DNA from: a virus
Virus record (IMG/VR): IMGVR_UViG_3300032288_000941
Location: 1-35,477 of that record
DNA length: 35,477 nucleotides
Strand: one strand, 5' to 3'
The first letter of the stretch is position 1. Each line of letters opens with the position of its first letter. Below the pieces are notes generated by a model. It worked only from the letters and a program-made list of their open reading frames with translations, was not told the origin of the DNA and made no database searches. The translations under genes were made by a program, and so were the position numbers. Below are positions 13,353-20,092 of this stretch, piece after piece.

Positions 13353-13818
13353 CTCTTAACCCCATTACTTGTTGTCGCCAGTAATCCCCGATTAGTAGGG
13401 CTTCTGCTAGGTTGTTATCCTTCTTTCGCTTTAATGGGGCTTCAGGCCAAAACATACGGGCTATGTCTAGCGAATCGTCTTTATCGTGTATGTGATAAAA
13501 CTTTTTCCACACTTGGGGGCGCACCATGTGACATGGATAATTGGTTAATTCACAAATGGCGGTTATTGCACCGACTGCCCTTGCAAATGTCCACATGGCG
13601 GAGGCTGATTGTCCTGGGCGACTGTATAGCATCTCTATTGCTATCTCTGCCCCTTCCTTTGGGTCTATTGCCCTCAATAATGCGTTTTTGAGCACCATTG
13701 CACGAATGTGCTTGTCTTGGTGTTCAATCATGAAACACTCAAGGTAATTACCCTGTGAATCAAGCACTCCGACTGCGCCTGTGGCACTTGCAGGGTCAAC
13801 CCCGCAGAACACACTCAT
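13327..13818 (-). CDS. RuvC-like Holliday junction resolvase
   Basis: A 163-residue RNase H-fold nuclease. GVDPASATGAVGVLD (residues about 6-20) supplies the first catalytic Asp. EIAIEMLYSRPGQSAS holds the central Glu of the IEx2 type. The C-terminal HIHDKDDSLDIARMFWPE and KKDNNLAEALLIGDYWR carry the later acidic ligands of the family. Such enzymes cut four-way junctions and branched DNA so that phage concatemers can be packaged. The gene is coupled (ATGA) to the zinc-ribbon gene upstream and fits the recombination functions on the opposite strand. Confidence 0.85.
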   Translation of the reverse strand: MSVFCGVDPASATGAVGVLDSQGNYLECFMIEHQDKHIRAMVLKNALLRAIDPKEGAEIAIEMLYSRPGQSASAMWTFARAVGAITAICELTNYPCHMVRPQVWKKFYHIHDKDDSLDIARMFWPEAPLKRKKDNNLAEALLIGDYWRQQVMGLRDDKTRAKT

Positions 13819-14045
13819 TTCCAGAACCTCTTAAGCAAATCAGTCGCAAAGTGCTTTTGATACTCTGTCTGCTTTGGCTCTATCAATTTACGGGGCTTTT
13901 GTGGCAATACGCCTTTAAATACCTCCTCCTTTGTCCTGAAAAGGGTAAAGCAAATATTGCACATTCGTCTGCGATAGGTGAATTCCTCATGTTGGATTGT
14001 CTCTGTAATCCTGTTTTTGTCTGATTGACACTTAGGGCATTTCAT
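13815..14045 (-). CDS. NrdR-like zinc-ribbon protein
   Basis: A 76-residue protein with C3-x2-C6 (MKCPKCQSDKNRITET) and C28-x2-C31 (RMCNICFTLFRT), separated by a basic TYRRRM stretch. This matches the four-Cys zinc ribbon at the start of NrdR regulators, but the ATP-cone domain is absent. Zinc and nucleic-acid binding are likely. Located between the resolvase and the overlapping ORF pair, it may load or regulate other replication proteins. Confidence 0.7.
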   Translation of the reverse strand: MKCPKCQSDKNRITETIQHEEFTYRRRMCNICFTLFRTKEEVFKGVLPQKPRKLIEPKQTEYQKHFATDLLKRFWK

Positions 14046-14280
14046 TCTTTAACTCCTTGATTCTATTGGCAATCGAGATATCTAGAGTAGGAAAATCCTT
14101 CTTTAGTTCCTGAGTTCTCCATCGGGCTTGTTCTATCGTCTTTGGGTTCATCGCCATTAGTGCGTAATGGTTTATCAGATAGTCCTGAAATGTCTCCTGT
14201 CCGTTGTAGGGCTTGAGTTGTGATAGCCAAGGGCATTGGATAGCCTTCTCTGATTCTGTCAAGGATTCGGTTTGCGTCAT
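14032..14280 (-). CDS. Phage Nin-type small protein
   Basis: An 82-residue protein. The part FQDYLINHYALMAMNPKTIE followed by ARWRTQELKKDFPTL resembles short helical proteins encoded near phage replication genes that have an alternating Tyr/Trp/Arg pattern. The start at 14280 has no clear ribosome site. The frame almost completely overlaps a second open frame (14063-14290) whose start is coupled to the upstream stop. A +1 shift near TGD would join the two good-looking halves. It overlaps the zinc-ribbon gene by 14 bases. Confidence 0.55.
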   Translation of the reverse strand: MTQTESLTESEKAIQCPWLSQLKPYNGQETFQDYLINHYALMAMNPKTIEQARWRTQELKKDFPTLDISIANRIKELKNEMP

Positions 14281-14290
14281 TTATGGTCAT
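14063..14290 (-). CDS. Overlapping reading frame coupled to the upstream gene
   Basis: A 75-residue frame starting MTINDANRILDRIREGYPMP. The ATG overlaps the TGA of the upstream gene (ATGA), as in neighbouring pairs. The first 33 residues, ending in ALQRTGD, look like a real helical phage domain, while the rest is low quality. It may be a short separate protein, or the beginning of a protein completed by frameshift into 14032-14280. Confidence 0.4.
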   Translation of the reverse strand: MTINDANRILDRIREGYPMPLAITTQALQRTGDISGLSDKPLRTNGDEPKDDRTSPMENSGTKEGFSYSRYLDCQ

Positions 14291-14592
14291 TTCAAAACAT
14301 CCCTTGCAAATTCCAAGGCTATTTTGGCAACTGGTCTGCCTTCATTGTGTTTATCAATAATACGTTTTGCCCATCCTCTAGGGTCATTTGGGTATTTGTT
14401 GGGTTCTGCCATGTATGACGGGGTTTGTCGGCAATATGAGTCATAACAAGCCATGCACCTAGCACCATAGGTCATCAAGGCTTCGTGTGGAGTCATCTGC
14501 CTACATTCTGAGCAAGGTTTAGAAGGGGGCGGAAAATCGTTATCTATTTTCCCGCCACGATAATTGTCTTTTTCTGGTTTAGCAAAGGTCAT
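14287..14592 (-). CDS. Cysteine-rich probable zinc-binding protein
   Basis: A 101-residue protein. Cys pairs occur at PCSEC (residues 27-30) and RCMACYDSYC (46-55), spaced like a treble-clef or zinc-finger module, with a helical basic C-terminus (GWAKRIIDKHNEG). The start overlaps the DUF1376 gene stop (ATGA), and its own stop overlaps the next start. The operon position suggests an accessory of the initiator/loader protein, but no activity can be assigned. Confidence 0.65.
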   Translation of the reverse strand: MTFAKPEKDNYRGGKIDNDFPPPSKPCSECRQMTPHEALMTYGARCMACYDSYCRQTPSYMAEPNKYPNDPRGWAKRIIDKHNEGRPVAKIALEFARDVLK

Positions 14593-15356
14593 TTTGTGTA
14601 TTTCCCATCAATGATTTTCTGAAAATTAGTGGCATTTACCACCCACTCAAGGTCTGGCAACCAAGTTCTGCCTTTGGCCTCAAAGCCTTTTGCCAATGAG
14701 GTGTCGTTAGCAATGTATCCAAAGAATGAATCCCACCACTTCAAGCCATCCTCTGTGGTTTTGTAGCCCTCAAGCGAGTAAGCAGATGGTTTTCCAGCCT
14801 GAATCCACCTCTGCCTCATGTTGGCCTGTCTGTTGCCTTCCCAAGTTCTAGGTTGAGTAAGGTGTGGCAAATTCTTTCCCCATAGTTTTAATAACTCGGT
14901 ATGCGGACATGGCGGGAACGTAGTTCCAGACAAAGAAGGTTTACCTTCTTTAATATTGGTTATTGGTTCTTGGTTAGTGGTTAGTGGTTCTTGTTTAGGG
15001 TTATTTTGGGTTTGGCTTGGGTTAGCGGTGGGTTTAGGTTGGGTTTTTTTAGGTCTTCCACCCTTCATACCATTTGCTTTTTGTTTAGCCATGTATTCGT
15101 GATAACTCTCTATTTCTAGGTCAGCACGATGGTTGGAATAACCTTTTTCTGTTAAAACAAAAAACTCGTTTAGGACTGACTGAATGATGTCAGAACCCAT
15201 CCTTAACCTACGGGAAACCCACGGGATATCGTTGGGTATTGGTTGTTCAGAATCGTAGTAAAAGTCAAGCAAACGCCTATATGCAAGGTCTTCTTCAATA
15301 GAAAGATGCAAGGTGTTCTTGATGTAGTCGCCTATGTTGAATTGGTAATAGTGCAT
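14589..15356 (-). CDS. DUF1376 replication initiation/loader-like protein
   Basis: A 255-residue protein. The N-terminal HYYQFNIGDYIKNTLHLSIE, EEDLAYRRLLDFYYDSEQPI and following WVSRRLRM are the hallmark of DUF1376 (YdaU-like) proteins, which have a winged-helix fold and occupy the initiator position of many phages. A low-complexity Pro/Gln/Thr linker (residues 95-140) follows, then a C-terminal domain rich in Trp and Lys. The likely role is recognising the origin or loading host helicase; no helicase or primase gene is seen here. The iterons at 9491-9656 are a candidate target. Confidence 0.8.
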   Translation of the reverse strand: MHYYQFNIGDYIKNTLHLSIEEDLAYRRLLDFYYDSEQPIPNDIPWVSRRLRMGSDIIQSVLNEFFVLTEKGYSNHRADLEIESYHEYMAKQKANGMKGGRPKKTQPKPTANPSQTQNNPKQEPLTTNQEPITNIKEGKPSLSGTTFPPCPHTELLKLWGKNLPHLTQPRTWEGNRQANMRQRWIQAGKPSAYSLEGYKTTEDGLKWWDSFFGYIANDTSLAKGFEAKGRTWLPDLEWVVNATNFQKIIDGKYTK

Positions 15357-15586
15357 TACTCAACCCCACCAGAAACATAAACAATTAGATATCTCTCTGT
15401 TTGGGCATCAAGCAAAAGGCGTTTAGCCTCTTTTTCTGCTATTTCGTAAGTGTCATGGACACAAGTAAATCGAATACTATGACTGTTACGAGCATGGCGC
15501 ATAACAGCAAATTTACCGATTAAATTATTTATTGGTTTGTCTGACGCAAGCGTAGGCTTGGTTTTTTTGAGAGTTAGTGTTGCCAC
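15356..15586 (-). CDS. Small hypothetical protein, GTG start
   Basis: A 76-residue basic protein (MATLTLKKTKPTLASDKPIN...). It starts with GTG at 15586-15584, with AAGG about 8 bases upstream, and its TAA overlaps the start of the DUF1376 gene (TAATG). The fold looks mixed alpha/beta with an alternating charged helix (YEIAEKEAKRLLLDAQTERY). It is the first gene of the replication operon proper. The 100-base leader contains an inverted repeat CTGATAC/GTATCAG (15612-15618 with 15639-15645) that could form a leader hairpin. Function unknown. Confidence 0.65.
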   Translation of the reverse strand: MATLTLKKTKPTLASDKPINNLIGKFAVMRHARNSHSIRFTCVHDTYEIAEKEAKRLLLDAQTERYLIVYVSGGVE

Positions 15587-15686
15587 TGTTTAACCTTACT
15601 GATGTCGGTTGCTGATACAAAACAAGATCGGCAGGAAGGTATCAGAGTCTTCTTTTCGGGGGCTACCCTAGCCGTGTTTCAAACTA

Positions 15687-16064
15687 TTATAGGGAAACTC
15701 TTGGATAAACCAAATTGTCCCCAAATTTACTAGGGTATTGTAAAAAATCAAACGCACCCTCTCTGATGCCACTTTGTTTCAAGTCAGCCCCGTCATAGAG
15801 TTCTGTGGTTGTGCCTGCGCTTATCTTGGTGGCAACTGGTCTGGGCATCTTCTTCTCTTCTACCTTGGCAACCCCAAATCCTGTGATGTGGTAGTAGTCT
15901 CCTATCAATACCGCATAGCCCCAATTCTCTATGTCGCTTAGATACTTCTCATAGTGATGACCTTGGTTGCCTACGCCTTGAGAGGCATGGGTGAAGTCCT
16001 TGAGTGAACAAGATGAATATGCTAACCTTTTGAGTATGGTCATGTGACCAAGTTTTAGTTCCAT
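15687..16064 (-). CDS. Hypothetical early protein, 125 aa
   Basis: Starts MELKLGHMTILKRLAYSSCS after a strong AAGGAG site. The first 70 residues look like a winged-helix module (helical start, then YLSDIENWGYAVLIGDYYHI as a beta wing). The rest is Lys/Gly/Asp-rich and less ordered. It is transcribed alone from the divergent control region at 16077-16130, 100 bases apart from the replication operon. A DNA-binding regulator is a reasonable guess. No family recognised. Confidence 0.6.
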   Translation of the reverse strand: MELKLGHMTILKRLAYSSCSLKDFTHASQGVGNQGHHYEKYLSDIENWGYAVLIGDYYHITGFGVAKVEEKKMPRPVATKISAGTTTELYDGADLKQSGIREGAFDFLQYPSKFGDNLVYPRVSL

Positions 16065-16076
16065 GTAAGTCTCCTT

Positions 16077-16130
16077 TTGACAGGCAATACTATCTTTAAA
16101 AATAGTTTGTCAATATAGGGTTTATCCTAG
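16077..16130. promoter_or_regulatory. Divergent control region with nested inverted repeats
   Basis: TTGACA at 16077-16082 and its complement TGTCAA at 16108-16113 are consensus -35 boxes on the plus and minus strands. Between them ACTAT (16089-16093) and ATAGT (16102-16106) form an inner inverted repeat. The -10 boxes are weak (AATAGT on plus). TCAATATAGGG followed by TTTATCCTA (16110-16129) repeats elements found at 9759-9769 and 9798-9811. It probably drives the genes at 16064 (minus) and 16189 (plus) and binds a shared regulator. Confidence 0.6.
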
Positions 16131-16188
16131 TTCACAAGCCTTTTTTAATCATTGACAATCCTCTCACCAACTTAAAAAGGAGTGAATG

Positions 16189-16470
16189 ATGTCGGTAAAA
16201 CCTAAAGACTTTAAATATCAAATCTGTGTCTACTTGGAAGGCATTGGCGAGTGCTTGGTGTGTTTTGACATACTGACACCTGGCGATGAGTTAGACCCTG
16301 ACCACAGCGATGACTACGAGATTGACTTTGCCGTATTTGATGAGCAAGATAAACATATCACCTACGATATAAGTCGCAAGCAATACAACCATTGTGAAAA
16401 CAAAGCAATGGATGAGATGCGAGACATAACAACGAACTGGCACAAAGAATGGGAGCAATGCTTTGACTAA
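16189..16470 (+). CDS. Acidic hypothetical protein, 93 aa
   Basis: Of two consecutive ATG codons (16186, 16189) the second is six bases from the AAGGAG site and is preferred. The protein (MSVKPKDFKYQICVYLEGIG...) is strongly acidic in the middle (PGDELDPDHSDDYEIDFAVF) with a helical end. It might mimic nucleic acid, though this is only a charge-based idea. It is the first gene of plus block 2 behind the divergent promoter, so it is probably expressed early. No family recognised. Confidence 0.65.
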   Translation: MSVKPKDFKYQICVYLEGIGECLVCFDILTPGDELDPDHSDDYEIDFAVFDEQDKHITYDISRKQYNHCENKAMDEMRDITTNWHKEWEQCFD

Positions 16471-16654
16471 ACAAGAGATGATTCAGCACTTACGCATGGC
16501 GGCTTGTAATGAGAATACAGTCACAGGCATGGCAAACGCATTTGACTTAGGTGCTGAACATGAAAGAGATGTTATTGCTTCCATCATCTTCAACATGGTG
16601 AAAGAACAGCATCTTGCACAAAACATTGTTGACACTATCAGGGTGAGAGAGTAA
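16463..16654 (+). CDS. Small helical protein, TTG start
   Basis: A 63-residue protein (MTKQEMIQHLRMAACNENTV...). The TTG at 16463 has GGGAG seven bases upstream; an internal ATG at 16478 is the alternative. It overlaps the previous gene by 8 bases and the next by 1 (TAATG). The sequence AFDLGAEHERDVIASIIFNM is a well-formed helix with small-protein character. Function unknown. Confidence 0.6.
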   Translation: MTKQEMIQHLRMAACNENTVTGMANAFDLGAEHERDVIASIIFNMVKEQHLAQNIVDTIRVRE

Positions 16655-16815
16655 TGGACTTTGAGACTCAACAAGAAATCAATGAATTGCGTTTCCAGAT
16701 TGGACAACTAAAGCAAAAGATTGGCGATCTTGCAGTCATGGTAGGCGCAACAACAAATGGCTACTATGATCTCAAAGGAAAACTTGAGGAGTTAATAAAT
16801 GAACGAAAAACTTGA
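16654..16815 (+). CDS. Coiled-coil small protein, 53 aa
   Basis: A 53-codon frame beginning MDFETQQEINELRFQIGQLK. The ATG overlaps the preceding stop (TAATG), and its last 17 bases overlap the next gene. Residues 5-28 and 39-50 show heptad spacing of Leu, Ile and Met, indicating a dimeric coiled coil. Codon phase and the overlaps on both sides support it. Function unknown. Confidence 0.6.
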   Translation: MDFETQQEINELRFQIGQLKQKIGDLAVMVGATTNGYYDLKGKLEELINERKT

Positions 16816-17095
16816 CCAAGCATTTGATGAATTGGAGTTTGATGTGACTGACCAGATCAGAAACATGGCATACCTTGCTGAACAAAAGAAGATTTCTACT
16901 GGCGTTACAGATGGCACTATTCAACGAGCATTGGTCAGGGATTTGACAGAGAATCTACGCACATTACAAACAAGTAATGACCCATTACTACTTCGTAATG
17001 ATGTGTTGGAGGAGGTGGCGGTTGAGTTGGCTAAGTTACCCTTTGGGGACACAGCCGCTAGTTATGCCGCATTTGTGAGGGCAATGAAGAGTTAA
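16799..17095 (+). CDS. Small acidic helical protein, 98 aa
   Basis: Starts MNEKLDQAFDELEFDVTDQI with GAGG nine bases upstream inside the previous gene. The protein is acidic and nearly all helical, with a conserved-looking C-terminus (ELAKLPFGDTAASYAAFVRA). The last segment resembles the ends of several small phage proteins of unknown function. No further assignment. Confidence 0.65.
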   Translation: MNEKLDQAFDELEFDVTDQIRNMAYLAEQKKISTGVTDGTIQRALVRDLTENLRTLQTSNDPLLLRNDVLEEVAVELAKLPFGDTAASYAAFVRAMKS

Positions 17096-17119
17096 TATTT
17101 TTTAAAACAGGAGTTAATG

Positions 17120-17263
17120 ATGGATAGACCTACTGTGGGCATTACAGCCCCATACCGAAAGAGCGAGTACACATACAAGGATATGCTGTTAGATCGCATC
17201 AAAGACCTAGAAGCCTTGGTTGCCAAATTAGAGCAACGCATAAAAGTTCTGGAGGCTAAATGA
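17120..17263 (+). CDS. Small coiled-coil protein, 47 aa
   Basis: Starts MDRPTVGITAPYRKSEYTYK. The second of two ATG codons (17117, 17120) is six bases from an AGGAG site. A Pro/Tyr-rich head is followed by a leucine-zipper-like helix (LLDRIKDLEALVAKLEQRIK). The stop overlaps the next start (ATGA). Function unknown; a self-associating adaptor is possible. Confidence 0.6.
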   Translation: MDRPTVGITAPYRKSEYTYKDMLLDRIKDLEALVAKLEQRIKVLEAK

Positions 17264-17580
17264 CACAAGATGAAATCATTGAGATGGCTAGACAGGCGGG
17301 ACTACCAGAAGCAATCATTGAAATGACACCAATTGCGTTTGAACGCTTTGCCAAACTGGTAGCAGAGAAAGTAAATGCTGATTGGTCTGAAACCAATGAA
17401 AGGCTTATAAAAGTATTCAATGAAAAAGCAGACTTGGCATATTTGTCTGGCGCAAAAGAAGAAAGAGAGGCGTGTGCAAACATAGTAGAAGAAAACGCTA
17501 ACAAATGTGGCGTAGATACTGTTGCATGGATGCTTCTTGCTAGTAATGCAGAAGCAATCAGAGCAAGGGGACAAGCATGA
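17260..17580 (+). CDS. Conserved small phage protein, 106 aa
   Basis: A protein beginning MTQDEIIEMARQAGLPEAII. The first part is the common phage pattern of a short helical segment followed by FERFAKLVAEKV, and the second part has EREACANIVEENANKCGVDT. Such proteins are widespread in phage genomes between early genes and have no known function. It is coupled on both sides by ATGA overlaps, showing that this run of genes is translated as one unit. Confidence 0.7.
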   Translation: MTQDEIIEMARQAGLPEAIIEMTPIAFERFAKLVAEKVNADWSETNERLIKVFNEKADLAYLSGAKEEREACANIVEENANKCGVDTVAWMLLASNAEAIRARGQA

Positions 17581-17759
17581 AAATCAAAGACAAACTACAA
17601 GCCATCTATGAAGATCAAGCAGAAGTTTACTACTGTTGTTATTGCTTAGAGCCACAAGGCGAGAAGATTACTTGTTGCTATGAAAACCACTTCGTAGAGT
17701 TCAAATACTTGTTTCCCAATGATCAAAAACAAATAGCACAGGAGATTCTCAATGGATGA
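17577..17759 (+). CDS. Cysteine-rich small protein
   Basis: A 60-residue protein with Cys clusters YYCCYCLEPQGEKITCCYEN (residues 18-37), a spacing that could bind zinc. The ends are charged helices. The start overlaps the preceding stop (ATGA) and the stop overlaps the next gene by 8 bases. Function unknown. Confidence 0.6.
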   Translation: MKIKDKLQAIYEDQAEVYYCCYCLEPQGEKITCCYENHFVEFKYLFPNDQKQIAQEILNG

Positions 17760-17943
17760 TTTCAACCCAACAACAAGATGTTTTAGCAGAACATTACAGG
17801 AAGCGTTCCCAAAGGATTATGTCAATGAAGGCATATTTGAGGGTGCGTATTACTCAGCACCGCATATCAATGATTTACCCGTTTTGTTTGCACTCATTGC
17901 TGTCATCAGCATGGTCGCATACGCAATTTGGAGATACTTTTGA
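17752..17943 (+). CDS. Small membrane protein, 63 aa
   Basis: MDDFNPTTRCFSRTLQEAFP begins a soluble head of about 42 residues, followed by one transmembrane helix (LPVLFALIAVISMVAYAIWR) and a two-residue tail. An alternative frame at 17756-18022 was rejected as a shadow. The gene overlaps both neighbours. Probably inserted in the inner membrane; role unknown. Confidence 0.6.
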   Translation: MDDFNPTTRCFSRTLQEAFPKDYVNEGIFEGAYYSAPHINDLPVLFALIAVISMVAYAIWRYF

Positions 17944-18128
17944 ACGACTACTCAACCATCCTTATGAGAATAGAACAATCGGTGAAAACCCTAGAGAAGA
18001 AATGCTTGAACAAGAAGTATGATGGGTTTGTGTTTGACATCAACAGCATCCAAAACGATCTGACGATGTTGGCACATTGGATAGGCGAACAGCAAGTTAA
18101 ACAGAGTCAACAAAACAATAGGAGTTAA
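17940..18128 (+). CDS. Small helical protein, TTG start
   Basis: A 62-residue frame starting with TTG at 17940, with GGAG (17930-17933) six bases upstream (MNDYSTILMRIEQSVKTLEK). An earlier TTG at 17928 lies inside the ribosome site. The sequence is helical with a Gln/Asn-rich end. The start overlaps the preceding TGA. Function unknown. Confidence 0.55.
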   Translation: MNDYSTILMRIEQSVKTLEKKCLNKKYDGFVFDINSIQNDLTMLAHWIGEQQVKQSQQNNRS

Positions 18129-18130
18129 TG

Positions 18131-18550
18131 ATGAAAGTAGTTATCAATACGTGTCATGGAGGTTTTGGTTTATCGCATGAAGCAATGCTTAGATATGCTG
18201 AAATCAAAAATATCAAGTTGTATCCAGAAGAAACAAAGTATGGATTTATTCGATATAACACAGTTCCCCCGCATCAACGCACTTCAGAGAATGTAGAAAA
18301 TTGGCACGAATTGCCTATTGAGGAGCGTCAGAAACTAAACGAACAATGGCGTAGTGAAAGACTTTATGATGACGAAATACCTCGTAATGATGAGGCTTTG
18401 ATTAAAGTAGTAGAAGAATTAGGGAGTGATAAAGCAAGTGGAAGATTTGCAGATTTAAAAGTTGTCAATATTCCTGATAAAGTTGAGTGGGAAATTGATG
18501 AATATGATGGCATGGAAAAAGTTGCAGAAGTACATCGTACTTGGCGTTAA
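18131..18550 (+). CDS. Conserved phage protein MKVVINTCHGGFG type
   Basis: A 139-residue protein. The second ATG (18131) is six bases from AGGAG and yields MKVVINTCHGGFGLSHEAML, a start that recurs in uncharacterised phage proteins. The N-terminus looks like a beta-alpha unit. The rest is acidic with the typical end of that group (DLKVVNIPDKVEWEIDEYDG). It lies directly upstream of the annealase, and its activity is not known. Confidence 0.75.
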   Translation: MKVVINTCHGGFGLSHEAMLRYAEIKNIKLYPEETKYGFIRYNTVPPHQRTSENVENWHELPIEERQKLNEQWRSERLYDDEIPRNDEALIKVVEELGSDKASGRFADLKVVNIPDKVEWEIDEYDGMEKVAEVHRTWR

Positions 18551-18567
18551 TTTAAAAAGGAGTTAAT

Positions 18568-19134
18568 ATGAATGTATATCAAAAACTGAATGAGGCTAGA
18601 GCCAAGTTCCACAAGAAAGCCCTCAAGAAGTCTGGTCACAACAAGTTTGCTGGCTACAACTATTTTGAGTTAGGTGATTTCGTAATCCCCGCAATTGAAA
18701 TCTTTAACGAGGTAGGTCTTACTTCCATTATTCGTTTTGGAAAAGAGATTGCTGAGTTCATTGTTGTCAATACAGAAAAGCCTGACGAGATCATCGTCTT
18801 CACAAGCCCTATGTCTTCAGCCGCCCTCAAAGGTTGCCATGAAGTGCAAAACCTTGGCGCTGTCCAGACCTACCTTACGCGCTATCTTTGGGTGTCGGTG
18901 CTACACATTGTTGAACATGATGCGTTAGACGCTATAACAGACCCTAATGCTGTTGAGGAAGGCACTCCAGATGAAGGCAAGATGCTTGACTACATTGCGG
19001 CTATTGAAGCCACCATAACCCTTGATGAATTAAAAGACATCTATATCAGGGCATTTGCGGATTGCGATGGAAACAAGGCATGGCAAACAAAGATGATTGC
19101 CGCTACCAATGCCAAGAAGAAGGTGCTGAAATGA
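18568..19134 (+). CDS. erf: ERF family single-strand annealing protein
   Basis: A 188-residue recombinase of the ERF group (P22 Erf-like). NVYQKLNEARAKFH, KKSGHNKFAGYNYFELGDFV and the core SAALKGCHEVQNLGAVQTYL (then TRYLWVSVLHIVEHDALDA) are the conserved segments. These proteins form rings on single-stranded DNA and anneal complementary strands. The C-terminal ~50 residues are variable. Its stop overlaps the exonuclease start (ATGA), the standard annealase-exonuclease pairing of phage recombination modules. The start has a good AAAGGAG site. Confidence 0.85.
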   Translation: MNVYQKLNEARAKFHKKALKKSGHNKFAGYNYFELGDFVIPAIEIFNEVGLTSIIRFGKEIAEFIVVNTEKPDEIIVFTSPMSSAALKGCHEVQNLGAVQTYLTRYLWVSVLHIVEHDALDAITDPNAVEEGTPDEGKMLDYIAAIEATITLDELKDIYIRAFADCDGNKAWQTKMIAATNAKKKVLK

Positions 19135-19751
19135 GTGAAGAAATCGTACAAGGCACAGATGCTTGGAAAATGTTGCGTCTAGGCAAAGTTACTGCTAGTC
19201 GAGTAAAAGACATCATTGCCACCACCAAGTCTGGTTATGCAACAAGCAGAGATAAATACATGACGCAACTATTGTTGGAGAGAATTACCAATACAGTTGC
19301 CGATTCGTATATCAATGAAGCAATGACTTGGGGAACGGAGCAAGAGCCTTTTGCTAGAGCAAAATACGAGGGATATGCAAGCACCCTTGTTGAGCAGGTG
19401 GCGTTCATAGACCATCCAACAATCCCTATGTCTGGTGCTAGTCCTGATGGACTGGTGATGGACGATGGTTTAGTTGAACTCAAAGCACCCATGAGCCACA
19501 CACACTTGGAAAGCATACTAGGTGGTATTGATGACCAATATATGCCCCAAGTTCAATGGCAGATGGCGGTAACAGGGCGTAGTTATACAGACTTATGCTC
19601 CTATGACCCAAGGTTTCCAGAGCATTTGCAGTTAGTTGTTAAGCGGATTCCCCGTGATGATGATTACATTGCAAAGTTGGAAAAAGAGGTTGTCAAGTTC
19701 TTGGCTGAACTAGATGACAAAGTTAACAAAGTAAATAAGATAGAGGTTTAA
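19131..19751 (+). CDS. YqaJ/lambda-type exonuclease
   Basis: A 206-residue nuclease. The start at 19131 is preferred over an in-frame ATG at 19062 because it overlaps the ERF stop and begins MSEEIVQGTDAWKMLRLGKV, the typical start of the family. TWGTEQEPFARAKYE is the helix with a conserved Glu. SGASPDGLVMDDGLVELKAP holds the catalytic Asp and ExK motif. MPQVQWQMAVTGR is the downstream Gln-containing motif. It degrades one strand of linear duplex to give the 3' tails used by the ERF protein. Confidence 0.88.
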   Translation: MSEEIVQGTDAWKMLRLGKVTASRVKDIIATTKSGYATSRDKYMTQLLLERITNTVADSYINEAMTWGTEQEPFARAKYEGYASTLVEQVAFIDHPTIPMSGASPDGLVMDDGLVELKAPMSHTHLESILGGIDDQYMPQVQWQMAVTGRSYTDLCSYDPRFPEHLQLVVKRIPRDDDYIAKLEKEVVKFLAELDDKVNKVNKIEV

Positions 19752-19752
19752 T

Positions 19753-19989
19753 ATGGAAAAGCGCGATAACTCTGGGGTTCTTTTTGCTAATGACAAAAAA
19801 GACAATGAGAAAGCACCTAATTACAAAGGGAACATGATGGTAGATGGTCAGGAATATTGGCTATCAGCATGGGTAAAAGAAGGCAAGAATGGCAAATTTC
19901 TTGGTTTGGCAGTCTCTCCGCGAGATGCACAGCCACCAGCAAGCAAGCCTATGCCTAAAAATATTGATGACGATCTGATTCCATTCTAA
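19753..19989 (+). CDS. Single-stranded DNA-binding-like small protein
   Basis: A 78-residue protein. The middle YWLSAWVKEGKNGKFLGLAV could form the curved beta-sheet of an OB-type fold. The extreme C-terminus DDDLIPF closely resembles the acidic DDDIPF tip with which bacterial SSB proteins recruit replication and repair partners. It follows the exonuclease after one base. Its size is less than half that of host SSB, so an SSB-like or SSB-tail-mimic protein is inferred. Confidence 0.65.
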   Translation: MEKRDNSGVLFANDKKDNEKAPNYKGNMMVDGQEYWLSAWVKEGKNGKFLGLAVSPRDAQPPASKPMPKNIDDDLIPF

Positions 19990-20092
19990 AGTGTGAACAA
20001 CGGGCGAACGGACGGATGCTGACACAACAGGTTTGGACTCCCAAATGTCGGTGCAGACTTAGTAGCCCACCTAATTTTTAACAGGAGTAAAT
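19990..20092 (+). other. Structured gap between two plus-strand genes
   Basis: This 103-base gap is long for this tightly packed block. It can fold as TTTGG/CCAAA around ACTC (near 20033-20046), enclosed by GACA/TGTC, with an outer GGGC/GCCC. A ribosome site (ACAGGAG) lies at its end. It may be a leader for the next gene, or a small RNA. No promoter was convincing. Confidence 0.35.

Noticed and set aside
15655-15680. Terminator between 15687 and 15586
   Set aside because: GGCTA/TAGCC can pair, but no T-run follows on the minus strand.
17756-18022. 88-residue frame
   Set aside because: It overlaps two better frames with overlapping stops/starts and lacks a ribosome site.
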